Shown: one piece after another, positions 8,745 to 18,003 of the stretch
Numbering within the stretch: position 1 is the stretch's first letter
How the letters are laid out: each line of letters starts with the position of its first letter
Assembly (NCBI RefSeq): GCF_016464365.1
Contig: NZ_JADCUC010000001.1
Coordinates: 744,001 to 808,000 of the forward strand
From: Sandaracinobacteroides hominis
GTDB taxonomy: Bacteria > Pseudomonadota > Alphaproteobacteria > Sphingomonadales > Sphingomonadaceae
DNA: 64,000 nucleotides
Direction: 5' to 3'
Program-made: the position numbers and the translations under genes
The notes under the pieces: generated by a model
Told to the model about the DNA's origin: nothing
Databases searched by the model: none
What the model saw: the letters and a program-made list of their open reading frames with translations, nothing else

Positions 8745-9733
8745 GATTTGCCGGTCCTTGCCTGAGAGATGTCTTTTTTCAATTGGCGGAGGTCGTGGTC
8801 GACCATGCCGCGGATCATGTCGTCGAATGCTATCGAAGGTGCCCAGCCCAGCCGTTCGCGGGCTCGGGCCGCATCGCCAACCAGCTGGGTATGATCTGGT
8901 GCGCGAGCCTGATCCAGCCTGGATTGCACATGTTGGCGCCAATCCAGACCCAGATGGCCGAACGCCACACTGCACAGGTCCCCGACTGAATGCGGGATTC
9001 CCGTCGCAACCACAAAGTCGTCGGCGGTGTCGGCCTGCAGCATCAGCCACATCGCCCGCACCGCATCGGCCGAATGGCCCCAGTCCCTGCGGGCGCCGAG
9101 ATCACCAAGTTCCACCTGCGACTGCAGCCCCAGACATACCGCGGCTGCCGCGCGGGTCACCTTTCTGGTAACGAACTCTGGGGAGCGGCGCTCGCTTTCG
9201 TGGTTGAACAGGATCGCCGAACAGGCGAACAGCCCGTCGCGCGTGCGTGCCATCGACACCAGGTTGTGCGCGAACAGTTTGGCAGCACCATAGGGGCTGC
9301 GCGGCCGGAACGGCGTATCCTCGCGCTGCGGACTTTCCGTCGTTGCGCCGAACATCTCGCTGCTCGACGCCTGGCAGAAGCGGATTGCCGGGTCTGTCGA
9401 GCGGATTGCCTCCAGCATTCGTGCCACCGACAGGCCGTTTACATCGCCCATCGCAACGGGGTCGTCGAACATGCCACGACCGGTGGAAAAGGCTGCGAAG
9501 TTATAGATTTCGGTTGGCCTGACGCGATGGACAAGCGCCGCGATGCTTTCGGTCGAGCGCAGATCGACCACCGTGATCTCCACGGCGTCCTTCAGCGGTG
9601 GCGGCAGCGACGCGAGTGCCGCATCCGGATCGCGCGAAGTCCCCGCCACGCAATAGCCCTTGCCCAGCAGCAGTTCGGCCATATGGGATCCATCCTGCCC
9701 GGAAATCCCGAACAGCAGTGCTGTCGGACGCAT
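8741..9733 (-). CDS. GDP-mannose 4,6-dehydratase-like SDR epimerase/dehydratase
   Basis: Extended short-chain dehydrogenase of 330 residues, paralogous to the Gmd at 13091-14167. It has the NAD(P)-binding motif GISGQDGSHMAELLLGKG, the active-site block QASSSEMFG, the Y-x3-K pair in SPYGAAKLFAHN, and the FNHESERRSPEFVTRK block shared with Gmd. Divergence from the first copy, for example MFG for LYG and a shorter C-terminus, suggests a different step such as reduction or epimerisation of a GDP-4-keto-6-deoxy sugar, or a second dehydratase. Its ATG overlaps the stop of the upstream GT2 gene (ATGA, 9733). Confidence 0.8.
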   Translation of the reverse strand: MRPTALLFGISGQDGSHMAELLLGKGYCVAGTSRDPDAALASLPPPLKDAVEITVVDLRSTESIAALVHRVRPTEIYNFAAFSTGRGMFDDPVAMGDVNGLSVARMLEAIRSTDPAIRFCQASSSEMFGATTESPQREDTPFRPRSPYGAAKLFAHNLVSMARTRDGLFACSAILFNHESERRSPEFVTRKVTRAAAAVCLGLQSQVELGDLGARRDWGHSADAVRAMWLMLQADTADDFVVATGIPHSVGDLCSVAFGHLGLDWRQHVQSRLDQARAPDHTQLVGDAARARERLGWAPSIAFDDMIRGMVDHDLRQLKKDISQARTGKS

Positions 9734-10776
9734 CAGGCCGGGTGACGAATCATCGAGCGGGCGGCCAGGCGGCGCCCGAGCGAACTGGAAAACCGACTAT
9801 TCCAGGCCAGAACATAGCTGGCCGCCCGATATCGGCCGCCGGACGCGAGCAGAAATACCAGCGCCAGCAGGTTTGCCAGCCGCCCCGGCATCAGCGCAAA
9901 GCCCAAGAGCCCGACGCGCCATAGGCCCACCGCCCTGTCCGCGAAAAACCGCCGAAATTCCGCCATTCCGTATGATCCGTTGGCACGGAACCCGAAAATC
10001 TTGCGCGGCACCCGCCACGGCTCTCTTGCTGTCACGCTGGCCTTGGCCCCGTCGGAGAAACCGGCAAACGACCAGATCAGCTGCGGCCAGAGAAACATCC
10101 AGATTTCGAATCCGCGCGCACTCCACATCGCGTTTCCGAACCGGATCTGAACCAGCGGCTTGCCCAGGCACAGTGCCGAAGCCAGCGGCTTCTGGAACAG
10201 CACGCCGACATGCACGAACAGCGATCCGTAATAGTGCTGCCGGTCGCGCGCCAGCCAGAGCTTGCGGCGAACGACGGTGCCACCAATAAATGACAGAGCA
10301 TCCCCGGCGTCGGCCAGCAATCGGTCGCCGTCGCCGGCGCCATAGCGGCGCAGGCCCTCGAACCCGAAGCGCCGCGCCTGCAGCAGATCGTGCATCTTCG
10401 CGTCCCGAATCTCGGTATCGACAACCAGGAGGTCGGGATCTTCGCGATCCAGAAGGTCGAGCACTTCGGCAACTGAGCCGGGCACCAGAATATCGTCGTC
10501 GGTCATCAGCCAGACGTGGCGGCCGCAGGCATAGCCGACTGCCTTGTCGTAATCGGCATCCACGCCGGAATTCTCGGCTTCGCGGTAATAGCGCAGCTGC
10601 GGACAGCGCGCTTCGTAAGCGGCGACGACATCTGCCGTCGCATCGGGCGAACAGCCGTCGACCACCACCACTTCGATCCCGTCCTGTAGCTGCGAAACGA
10701 TCGAATCCAGGGTTTCGGCTATGAAGTCTGCGCGCTTGAACGTTGCGATGCAGATGGACAACCTCAGGTCAGCCAC
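9733..10776 (-). CDS. Glycosyltransferase family 2 (abequosyltransferase-like)
   Basis: GT-A glycosyltransferase of 347 residues. The N-terminus LSICIATFKRADFIAETLDS, the nucleotide-binding VVVDGCSPDATADVV and the D-x-D motif in WLMTDDDILVPGS are all present. A C-terminal hydrophobic stretch (LANLLALVFLLAS) may tether it to the membrane. The pattern resembles transferases that add dideoxy or branched sugars, which would suit this cluster's GDP-deoxysugar chemistry (inference). It overlaps the FkbM gene at its 5' end by eight bases and the epimerase gene at its 3' end by one base beyond the stop codon start. Confidence 0.85.
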   Translation of the reverse strand: MADLRLSICIATFKRADFIAETLDSIVSQLQDGIEVVVVDGCSPDATADVVAAYEARCPQLRYYREAENSGVDADYDKAVGYACGRHVWLMTDDDILVPGSVAEVLDLLDREDPDLLVVDTEIRDAKMHDLLQARRFGFEGLRRYGAGDGDRLLADAGDALSFIGGTVVRRKLWLARDRQHYYGSLFVHVGVLFQKPLASALCLGKPLVQIRFGNAMWSARGFEIWMFLWPQLIWSFAGFSDGAKASVTAREPWRVPRKIFGFRANGSYGMAEFRRFFADRAVGLWRVGLLGFALMPGRLANLLALVFLLASGGRYRAASYVLAWNSRFSSSLGRRLAARSMIRHPA

Positions 10777-11584
10777 CGCCGCCTCCCCGCACGGCCCGCG
10801 CAGCGGCAGCGACCAGAGGCCCCACCAGCGGAACCCCCAGCAGCGCCGTGGAGACGCGCCTGCGGGCCATCAGCGCCCGCGCCGAAACCATGGTGCGCCG
10901 GTAAGTGGCATCCGGATCGTCGCCCAAGATCGACGTGTCTTCACTGGCCCCATACCAGTCGTTGACCCCGGTGCGCCGGAAAGGGACATAGCCCTGCTGC
11001 GCCAGATAGGCCCGGACAGGCGAACCGGACAGCAGCGAATTGTCTTCGATCAAGAGGATCCGGGGCCGCCAGCGGACCAGATCGAAGCCCTGCAGCACAC
11101 CCAGTTCATGGCCTTCCACATCGATCGAGACGAACGCTAGCTGCCCGGGCGTGATCCCCGCCATCTCCAGGATGTTGTCCAGGCGTTCGGTGCGAACCTC
11201 AACCGGCCGCACGGCCAGGCCCAGTTTGCGGATGGACTGCGCGGCATCTGGTTCCAGGCTGGAAACGGCGTGGGCCAGTTCTGCCCCTTCGGCCAGCATC
11301 AGGGTCGCGGTGCCGGAGCTGCTGGAGGCAGCACCCTCGAACAAAAATCCGGTGCGAGTTCGGCGCAGCAACGCGCACAGGTCGGGATTGGGCTCCACTA
11401 GGACGGTCATCCAGCCGGCCCGTTCGAAATGCAGGCTGACACTGCCGGTTACGCCGTCGTTCGCGCCGATATCAACACAGGCAGGACCGGACGACCCCGA
11501 GCCTCGTTCCAGTTCGGCGCGCAGCTCCGACAGGATGCGATCCTCGCCAAACTGGGAAAAAAAGGCAGCTGCGGTGGTCGCCAT
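10769..11584 (-). CDS. FkbM family methyltransferase
   Basis: SAM-dependent O-methyltransferase of 271 residues from ATG 11584. FkbM landmarks are the N-terminal FFSQFGEDRILSEL, motif I ACVDIGANDGVTGSVSLHFE, LVEPNPDLCALLR and the conserved VSIDVEGHELGVLQGFD. In polysaccharide clusters such enzymes usually methylate a hydroxyl of a glycan residue. The start overlaps the Wzx stop (ATGA, 11584). The frame runs to 11803, but the extra residues lie over the Wzx gene. Confidence 0.88.
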   Translation of the reverse strand: MATTAAAFFSQFGEDRILSELRAELERGSGSSGPACVDIGANDGVTGSVSLHFERAGWMTVLVEPNPDLCALLRRTRTGFLFEGAASSSSGTATLMLAEGAELAHAVSSLEPDAAQSIRKLGLAVRPVEVRTERLDNILEMAGITPGQLAFVSIDVEGHELGVLQGFDLVRWRPRILLIEDNSLLSGSPVRAYLAQQGYVPFRRTGVNDWYGASEDTSILGDDPDATYRRTMVSARALMARRRVSTALLGVPLVGPLVAAAARAVRGGGGG

Positions 11585-13083
11585 CAGTTGGCCCCGGCCA
11601 CGTTGCCGACCAGCCGACGCGCGGTCGCCCGCACGTCCGGCAGCATCGCTAGCCCGGCCAGCAGTGCCAGCGTTGCAAGGGCGACAGCAATCGCAATCTT
11701 CATCCAGTCGGACGCAACGCCAGGCAAAATCAGCACGCCCGCCAGCACGGCAGGCGCGGTCACTGCAAAAGGCGGCAAAACCGAGCGTGAAATCCAGCGC
11801 CAACTTTCACCCCGCAGAATCTGCCGATGTGTGACCCAGCTTCCCAGAAACAGATAGATCAGATGCAGTGCAAGCCAGGATATCGCTGCGCCGAGCGCCC
11901 CGATCGACAGTGACAGGTAAATGGTCATGGGCAGGAAAAGTCCGGATAGTGCAAGATTGATTTTCAAAGGCATGGACGTAAGTCCATGCGCAATTTGCAA
12001 TGCGTATGGGAAATACATCGCACAATGAACGACCGTGCCTGCAATCAGCAGGACGACCAGCGGCGCAACCTCCTTCGCGATATTTGCCTCCCTTGTCCAG
12101 ACGGAAAGCAGCGGTTCTGCAGCGACTGCCAGAAACATCGCGAGCGGGCACAGCAGCGTCAGCGTTGCCCTGGTGGACCCATGATACAGCCGCGAAAGGC
12201 CGGCTGTGTCGCCGGCTTCGTGCAGGCCGGAAAATCGGGGGAATACCACATTGAAAGCTGGAAGGATCAGCCGATAGAGAATGCCGGCAACCATGGTTGC
12301 GAGCGCATATTTGCCGAAGTCGGCCAGGCTGACCGTTCGCGACAATACGATCTTGTCGATCTGCGAAAACAGCACCCCAGTTGCCGCCACCGCCGCCATC
12401 CCGGCCGAGAAGCGCCAGACAGACTTCACTGCCTGCAAGTCAAAGGCGCGATCGCGGCCGCCGCCCATTGCGCTCCACGCCGCCCGTCGCATCATCAACG
12501 ACTGTATCAGCCCGGCCACGGCCTGCCAGATAAAAAAGGCCCGCAGCGACGGCTCGACGAAAGCCAGCACCAGCACGGCACCAAAGTTCGCAATCGTCAC
12601 CGCGAAGATGGTGACGAGGCTCGCAAGATCGATCCGTTGGGCGCCGATCAACATGCCCCCATATAATGTGCTGGGCCAACGCGCCCCGATTGCAAGCCCG
12701 GCCAGCGCCACGGCAGTCGCGACTTCGGCCTCCTCGAGCCCCCCCAGCCGCAGCCAAGATCCGGCGATCCACGGGGCCAGAACAGTGAACAGCACAGCTG
12801 ACAGCGCCGCAATCGCCCAAAATATGATCGCCATGGAATGCGAAAGGTCTCTCGCCTGGCGCAGCGTTCCGGCAACCTGGGCACGGGCGATTTCACGGCT
12901 GACAGCCGGTGTCAGCCCCATGTCCAGCAAGACGAACAGCGCCTGCAGCATCAGGAACAGGCCGACGATCCCGTAGGCTTCGATCCCCAGGTAGCGGATG
13001 AACCAGGGAACCGCCGCAAGCCCGGCGAGTGCTGTCCAGCCGGAACTAGATAGACCAGCCAGAAAGTTCCGTTTCGCAGTCAC
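11584..13083 (-). CDS. Polysaccharide flippase, Wzx/MATE-type
   Basis: Integral membrane protein of 499 residues in the MOP superfamily (oligosaccharide flippase/RfbX-like) that would move the lipid-linked repeat unit across the inner membrane. The N-terminus (NFLAGLSSSGWTALAGLAAV, then YLGIEAYGIVGLFLMLQ) is typical of this family, and about twelve to fourteen hydrophobic segments follow. It uses a GTG start at 13083. A perfect inverted repeat at 13081-13099 joins this start to the gmd stop. Its presence with a Wzz and a Wzy-like protein points to the Wzx/Wzy-dependent pathway. Confidence 0.88.
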   Translation of the reverse strand: MTAKRNFLAGLSSSGWTALAGLAAVPWFIRYLGIEAYGIVGLFLMLQALFVLLDMGLTPAVSREIARAQVAGTLRQARDLSHSMAIIFWAIAALSAVLFTVLAPWIAGSWLRLGGLEEAEVATAVALAGLAIGARWPSTLYGGMLIGAQRIDLASLVTIFAVTIANFGAVLVLAFVEPSLRAFFIWQAVAGLIQSLMMRRAAWSAMGGGRDRAFDLQAVKSVWRFSAGMAAVAATGVLFSQIDKIVLSRTVSLADFGKYALATMVAGILYRLILPAFNVVFPRFSGLHEAGDTAGLSRLYHGSTRATLTLLCPLAMFLAVAAEPLLSVWTREANIAKEVAPLVVLLIAGTVVHCAMYFPYALQIAHGLTSMPLKINLALSGLFLPMTIYLSLSIGALGAAISWLALHLIYLFLGSWVTHRQILRGESWRWISRSVLPPFAVTAPAVLAGVLILPGVASDWMKIAIAVALATLALLAGLAMLPDVRATARRLVGNVAGAN

Positions 13084-13099
13084 GGCTGGATCAGCCGTG
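13081..13099 (-). other. Inverted repeat spanning gmd stop and wzx start
   Basis: CACGGCTG and CAGCCGTG form a perfect 8-bp stem with a 3-base loop. The element covers the gmd stop codon (13091-13093) and the GTG start of the flippase gene (13081-13083). In mRNA the stem would hide the wzx start unless ribosomes translating gmd open it, so translational coupling is a reasonable inference. Confidence 0.55.
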
Positions 13100-14167
13100 C
13101 ATGCCGTGCTGCCTGAGAAGATTCTCTCGCTCGGCCGCCTTCAGATCGTGGGCCACCATCTCGCGCACCAGTTCGTCGAACCCCACCCGGGGCTCCCAGC
13201 CCAGCTCCGACCGAGCGAGCGACGGGTCGCCCAGCAAGGTTTCCACTTCGGTCGGGCGAAAATAGCGCGGATCGACTGCAACGATACGCCTGCCATCAGA
13301 GGTCAGCCCCACTTCGTCGAGCCCCTCGCCCTGCCAGCAGATCGGCAGGCCCAGCTCGGCGAAAGTCGCCTCGACGAACGAACGCACGCTGTATTGCACA
13401 CCCGTTGCGATCACGAAGTCCCGCGGCTTATCTTGCTGCAGCATCATCCACTGCATCTCGACATAGTCTTTGGCGTGCCCCCAATCGCGCAAGGCATCCA
13501 GATTTCCCAGATACAGGCAGTCCTGCAGCCCCAATTTGATCCGGGCTGCGGCGCGCGTAATCTTGCGCGTCACGAAATTCTCGCCTCGGCGGGGAGACTC
13601 GTGATTGAACAGGATGCCGTTGCAGGCATACATGCCATAGGCCTCCCGGTAGTTCACGACCGACCAATAGGCGAACAGCTTGGCGACGGCATAAGGCGAA
13701 CGCGGATAAAAGGGCGTGGTCTCGCGCTGCGGCACTTCCTGCACCAGGCCATAGAGTTCCGATGTGGACGCCTGGTAAAAGCGCGTCCTGTCGGCCATTC
13801 CCAGCGCCCGGATCGCTTCGAGCAGGCGGAGCGGGCCAAGCGCATTCACGTCGGCCGTGTATTCAGGCTGCTCGAACGAGACGGCCACATGGCTCTGCGC
13901 CGCAAGATTGTAGATTTCGTCGGGCTCGATCGATTGCAGCAGCCGGATCAGGTTGCCACCGTCAGTCAGGTCTCCGTGGTGCAGGAACAGCCGCACGCCA
14001 GCATCGTGCGGATCTTGGTAAAGGTGATCGATGCGGCCGGTGTTGAAACTGGACGACCGGCGCTTGATGCCGTGGACGATATAGCCCTTTTCCAGCAGCA
14101 GTTCGGCCAGATACGCGCCGTCCTGTCCGGTAATACCGGTTATGAGTGCAGTCTTCTGTGTGGTCAT
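13091..14167 (-). CDS. gmd: GDP-mannose 4,6-dehydratase
   Basis: Converts GDP-D-mannose to GDP-4-keto-6-deoxy-D-mannose, precursor of rhamnose, fucose, perosamine and colitose type sugars. The protein has 358 residues, the usual length. It shows the dinucleotide motif [20 protein letters not shown], the substrate block [16 protein letters not shown], the catalytic STSELYG with YAVAK downstream, and the C-terminal [20 protein letters not shown]. It lies directly downstream of manC, which supplies the substrate. No Rmd or fucose synthase gene of standard type is in the window, so the final sugar is not determined. Confidence 0.95.
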   Translation of the reverse strand: MTTQKTALITGITGQDGAYLAELLLEKGYIVHGIKRRSSSFNTGRIDHLYQDPHDAGVRLFLHHGDLTDGGNLIRLLQSIEPDEIYNLAAQSHVAVSFEQPEYTADVNALGPLRLLEAIRALGMADRTRFYQASTSELYGLVQEVPQRETTPFYPRSPYAVAKLFAYWSVVNYREAYGMYACNGILFNHESPRRGENFVTRKITRAAARIKLGLQDCLYLGNLDALRDWGHAKDYVEMQWMMLQQDKPRDFVIATGVQYSVRSFVEATFAELGLPICWQGEGLDEVGLTSDGRRIVAVDPRYFRPTEVETLLGDPSLARSELGWEPRVGFDELVREMVAHDLKAAERENLLRQHGMHG

Positions 14168-14206
14168 GCAGTCCTCGATGTGTTGGGGCAGGGGCCGGGA
14201 CGCCCT

Positions 14207-15655
14207 CTATGTTCGACCATATACGTCGTGCAGCCGCTCGATATCGTCTTCACCCAGATATTCGCCCTGCTGCACTTCGATGAGCTCCAGCGGATCGGGG
14301 CCCGGGTTTTCCAGCCTGTGCAGCGCGCCCACGGGGACGAATACACTTTCACCAGGCCCTAGACGGCGGCACTCCTGCCCCACCGTCACGATGGCCGTTC
14401 CCGACGCAACCACCCAGGTCTCGGCCCTGAGACCGTGCCGCTGTAGAGATAGTTGCCCGCCCGGCTTCACTGCGATCCGCTTCACCTGCCAGCCTTCGCC
14501 CTGCCCCAGGCTTCGAAAACTCCCCCAGGGCCGGCGCACTTCGTGGCTGGACCGTGCGAGCGTCAAACCCTCCGATTCGATCCGGTCCACCACCTGGCGG
14601 ATTTCCTCCGATCTGTTGCGCGGTGCAATCAACACGGCATCGCCGGTAGATACGACGACCATGCCCTCAAGCCCAAGGCCGGCCACGAACGGCCCGCCAT
14701 CATTGCGCACCAGGCTGTCGCGGCATCCGATCAGCGCGCCGGCACCGCGCAGCACATTGCCCTCTCCGTCCGGCACCGTCACGCGCCAGAGCGCATCCCA
14801 TGACCCGACATCCGACCATCCCATTTCCACGGGCATCACGCTGACCGAGTCCGAGCGTTCCATCACCGCATAGTCGATACTGATCGACGGACAGGCTGCG
14901 AATCTGTCAGGATCAGGACGAAATGCCAGGCCGTCTGCGACGCCGCCGCCAGCAGCCGCAGCAGCCGCCTCCGCAACATCGGGCGCAAATGCCTGAAGAG
15001 CCTTAAGATAGGCAGACGCCTTAAACAGGAAAATGCCCGCATTCCACATCAACCCGTCCGCGACATGGCGCGCGGCAGTCTCGGCGTCGGGCTTCTCGAC
15101 AAAGCGCCTGACATCGCGAAGTCCGCTGGAATCGTGACGTCCGCTGCTACCGTTCTCGGCCTCGATATAGCCATAGCCCGTAGCCGGTTCGTGCGGGGTT
15201 ATCCCGAAAGTGACCAAACGGCCGCCAGCTGCCGTCGCGGCGGCCCGCGCAACAGCGATCCGGAATGCCGCCTCGTTGCCGATCAGATGATCGGAGGGCA
15301 TCACCAACATCAAGGCATCGGCCTGCCCCGCAGCCGCAAGCCAGTGCGCCGCCAGTGCCACTGCAGGCGCAGTGTTGCGGCCCTGCGGTTCCAGCAGCAG
15401 CGCGCGCGGGGTCAGGCCGACATCGGAAAGCTGTTCCTCGACCAGAAAGCGATGCGCATCGCCGCACACGACAAGCGGCGCCAGGAATTCCAGCCCGTTG
15501 CTGTCGGTTGCTGCCCGCAAGGCTGTTGCCTGCAGCATGGTTTCCTCATGTGCCAGGGCCTGCAGCTGCTTTGGCATGTCTACCCGAGACAGGGGCCAAA
15601 GGCGGGTGCCAGAACCGCCGCACAACAAAACTGGCGAAATGGAAATCCCCGACAA
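14207..15655 (-). CDS. manC: Mannose-1-phosphate guanylyltransferase / mannose-6-phosphate isomerase
   Basis: Bifunctional type II enzyme of 482 residues making GDP-mannose. The N-terminal nucleotidyltransferase begins PVLLCGGSGTRLWPLSR, with the FVEKPD sugar-binding motif further on. The C-terminal cupin domain holds RPWGSFRSLGQGEGWQVKRI, QLSLQRHGLRAETWVV and the terminal LIEVQQGEYLGEDDI, all standard for type II PMI. It is the first gene of the minus-strand polysaccharide cluster, so the operon promoter should lie in the 240 bases upstream, although I could not pick a convincing box there. Confidence 0.94.
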   Translation of the reverse strand: MSGISISPVLLCGGSGTRLWPLSRVDMPKQLQALAHEETMLQATALRAATDSNGLEFLAPLVVCGDAHRFLVEEQLSDVGLTPRALLLEPQGRNTAPAVALAAHWLAAAGQADALMLVMPSDHLIGNEAAFRIAVARAAATAAGGRLVTFGITPHEPATGYGYIEAENGSSGRHDSSGLRDVRRFVEKPDAETAARHVADGLMWNAGIFLFKASAYLKALQAFAPDVAEAAAAAAGGGVADGLAFRPDPDRFAACPSISIDYAVMERSDSVSVMPVEMGWSDVGSWDALWRVTVPDGEGNVLRGAGALIGCRDSLVRNDGGPFVAGLGLEGMVVVSTGDAVLIAPRNRSEEIRQVVDRIESEGLTLARSSHEVRRPWGSFRSLGQGEGWQVKRIAVKPGGQLSLQRHGLRAETWVVASGTAIVTVGQECRRLGPGESVFVPVGALHRLENPGPDPLELIEVQQGEYLGEDDIERLHDVYGRT

Positions 15656-15895
15656 AACTCGCGTCTCGCTTCTGTGGCTCGCACCCCGCCCTTAGCATTT
15701 TGCGCAGGCACGACAAGCGATAACGGGTTTGGCGCCCCGCCGCGGTGCCTATCATCGCCCGGTTCACATAGAGATCGCCCGTCGTGGCGGTCCTACTTCC
15801 CTCACCTGGCAGGCCGGAGCCCGCGCCATCGAAATCTCCCGAGGTAAAACGTCCGTCCAACGCCGAATTCGCCAGCCGGTAAACGGCATCTAAGG

Positions 15896-16783
15896 TCAGT
15901 CGGCCGGCTTGCCCAACCTCCGAATAATCGCCGAGAAATCCAGCCCGCCCTGCCCTGTCGCGGCAAAGCCTTCGTATAGCTCCAGCGCCTTTGCCCCCAT
16001 CGGCGTCTCTGCGCCCGCCAGCCCGGCCGCCTCAGCCGCCAGCCGCAGATCCTTCAACATCAGCGCCACAGCAAAGCCCCCCTGATATCCCCGGTCCGCA
16101 GGGCTTTCCGGACCAACGCCGGGCAGCGGGCAATAGCTGGTCATCGACCAGCACTGGCCCGACGAAACCGACGCGATATCGTAGAAGCGCTGCGGGTCCA
16201 GGCCCAGCTTCTGCGCCAGCAGAAACGCTTCCGAAGTCGCCACCATAGAGGCGCCCAGCAGCATGTTGTTGCAGATCTTCGCTGTCTGCCCTGCCCCACT
16301 GGCGCCAGCGTGGATAACGGCCTTGCCCATGGCTTCCAGCACCGGTTTCGCGCGCGCAAAACCTTCGTCACTTCCGCCCACCATGAAGGTGAGCGTTCCC
16401 GCATTGGCCGCCGCGATACCGCCCGAAACCGGCGCATCTACAGCGACGAGACCCGCAGCATCCGCTTCGGCCCCCAACGTCTTGGCGGTGCCCACGTCGA
16501 TCGTGGAGCAATCGATCAGCAAAGTGCCCTTGGGCGAAGCGCCGAAGACCGAATCGCGATACACGCCTGCCACATGACTGCCCGCCGGCAGCATCGTGAC
16601 CACCACTTCGGCGCCCGCAACCGCTTCGCCAGCGCTGCTGCAGGCGGTGCAACCGGCCGCAACCGCCTTCTGCAGTGCCTCGGCCGAAAGATCGAAGGCC
16701 CGAACGGCAAACCCCTTGGCGGCCAGGTTGGCGGCCATGCCGCCGCCCATGTTGCCAAGCCCGATGAACGCGACCGTCGTCAT
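15896..16783 (-). CDS. mmsB: 3-hydroxyisobutyrate dehydrogenase
   Basis: NAD-dependent oxidation of 3-hydroxyisobutyrate to methylmalonate semialdehyde in valine catabolism. The protein has 295 residues, the usual length. It shows the Rossmann start [20 protein letters not shown], the substrate-binding DAPVSGG, the catalytic lysine segment [18 protein letters not shown] and the C-terminal [10 protein letters not shown]. The start ATG overlaps the enoyl-CoA hydratase stop (ATGA, 16780-16783), placing it at the end of the mmsA-led operon. The 240 bases beyond it, up to manC, hold no gene I can support. Confidence 0.93.
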   Translation of the reverse strand: MTTVAFIGLGNMGGGMAANLAAKGFAVRAFDLSAEALQKAVAAGCTACSSAGEAVAGAEVVVTMLPAGSHVAGVYRDSVFGASPKGTLLIDCSTIDVGTAKTLGAEADAAGLVAVDAPVSGGIAAANAGTLTFMVGGSDEGFARAKPVLEAMGKAVIHAGASGAGQTAKICNNMLLGASMVATSEAFLLAQKLGLDPQRFYDIASVSSGQCWSMTSYCPLPGVGPESPADRGYQGGFAVALMLKDLRLAAEAAGLAGAETPMGAKALELYEGFAATGQGGLDFSAIIRRLGKPAD

Positions 16784-17553
16784 TTACCCACCCACTTTCC
16801 TGGCCGCTTCTCGATGAAGGCGCTCATGCCTTCCTTCTGATCCTCGGTGCCGAACAGCCCGTGGAACAGCCGCCGTTCAAACAGCACGCCCTGCGCCAGT
16901 GTCGTCTCAAAGGCGATGTTCACCTGTTCCTTCACCGCCAGCGCGGCGAGTGGCGGCATGGCGGCGATCGCCTCGGCCATCTTCATCGCCTCAGCCAGCA
17001 GTTCCGCCGCCGGCACCACCCGCGCCACCAGCCCGGAGCGCTCCGCTTCGGCGGCGTCCATCATCCGCCCGGTCAGGCACATTTCCATCGTCTTGGCCTT
17101 GCCGATGGCGCGCGCCATCCGCTGCGAACCGCCCATCCCCGGCGTCACCCCGAGCTTGATTTCAGGCTGGCCGAACTTCGCATTGTCGCCCGCAATGATC
17201 AGGTCGCACATCATCGCCAGCTCGCAGCCGCCGCCCAGCGCATAGCCGGAAACCGCCGCGATCACCGGCTTGCGGGTTCGCGTCAGCAACTCATAGCCAG
17301 CGAAATAATTGTCGCCAAACATGTCGCCCACACCCTGCGGCTGCATTTCCTTGATGTCGGCGCCCGCCGCAAAGGCCTTCTCGCTCCCCGTCAGCACCGC
17401 GCAATGCTGCGACGGATCGGCGTCAAACGCGGCAAAGGCCTGCAGCAATTCCTGCAACACCTGGTTGTTCAGCGCATTCAGCGCCTGCGGGCGGTTCAGC
17501 GTCACCAGCGTGACGGCGCCCCTGGTTTCCACCAGCAATGTTTCGTAAGCCAT
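16780..17553 (-). CDS. Enoyl-CoA hydratase
   Basis: Crotonase-fold protein of 257 residues that adds water across a 2-enoyl-CoA double bond, here probably methacrylyl-CoA of the valine pathway. Both catalytic glutamates of true hydratases are kept, in [12 protein letters not shown] and [12 protein letters not shown]. The oxyanion segment [10 protein letters not shown] is also present. The ATG at 17553 lies just after the stop of the upstream DUF gene at 17556; the frame is open to 17586, but that would overlap. A 3-hydroxyisobutyryl-CoA hydrolase, the other crotonase of this pathway, is a less likely alternative. Confidence 0.9.
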   Translation of the reverse strand: MAYETLLVETRGAVTLVTLNRPQALNALNNQVLQELLQAFAAFDADPSQHCAVLTGSEKAFAAGADIKEMQPQGVGDMFGDNYFAGYELLTRTRKPVIAAVSGYALGGGCELAMMCDLIIAGDNAKFGQPEIKLGVTPGMGGSQRMARAIGKAKTMEMCLTGRMMDAAEAERSGLVARVVPAAELLAEAMKMAEAIAAMPPLAALAVKEQVNIAFETTLAQGVLFERRLFHGLFGTEDQKEGMSAFIEKRPGKWVGK

Positions 17554-17555
17554 TC

Positions 17556-17999
17556 TCAACCCCTGCTCTGTTCCACGCCGCGCCACAGCGCGAAGCGATG
17601 CGTCAATATCGGCGCCAGCCTGTCATAGCTGTCCCAATCGTCCGCAACCGAATAGGCGCCATCGGCATCCGGAAAGCGGCCCATATAATCCACCAGATAA
17701 GAGGGCTCCCCTTCCTCGATGCGCTCCTCGTCGTGCAGGTAATAGCGCTCGGCGAAGCGATTGCCTTCCTCCGACAAATCGGCGTCCGTCAGCTTCTCGT
17801 CGCAGTTCTGCAGAAACCAGACGGCCGGATTCACGGCGCGCCGACGCAATCCCTCCAGGCCGTCGGCATGCAAGGCCGAACCATGTCCGTTCAGCTGCAT
17901 CCAGACGGCGAACAGCCCGATATGCGTCGCACCCGCTGCCGGCGGCAGATCGGCGGGGAAATCCCCGCCATAATGCCATGCCGCGTCATCATACTTCAC
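17556..17999 (-). CDS. Small conserved protein, DUF7832-like
   Basis: Protein of 147 residues from a GTG at 17999, two bases before the mmsA stop codon. Features seen are the N-terminal [20 protein letters not shown], the [19 protein letters not shown] segment and an acidic middle ([20 protein letters not shown]). The [13 protein letters not shown] start is a pattern I associate with the uncharacterised DUF7832 family, often described near toxin-immunity or housekeeping genes; I cannot confirm this without a search. No signal peptide or membrane segment. Its position between mmsA and the hydratase suggests cotranscription. Function unknown. Confidence 0.7.
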   Translation of the reverse strand: MKYDDAAWHYGGDFPADLPPAAGATHIGLFAVWMQLNGHGSALHADGLEGLRRRAVNPAVWFLQNCDEKLTDADLSEEGNRFAERYYLHDEERIEEGEPSYLVDYMGRFPDADGAYSVADDWDSYDRLAPILTHRFALWRGVEQSRG

Positions 18000-18003
18000 A
18001 GGC

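Noticed and set aside
15546-15860. A minus-strand frame in the gap between mmsB and manC (LDGRFTSGDFDGAGSG...)
   Set aside because: The upstream 200 bases look somewhat coding, but the frame runs into manC with no start signal or family match. At most it is a gene remnant; I did not list it.
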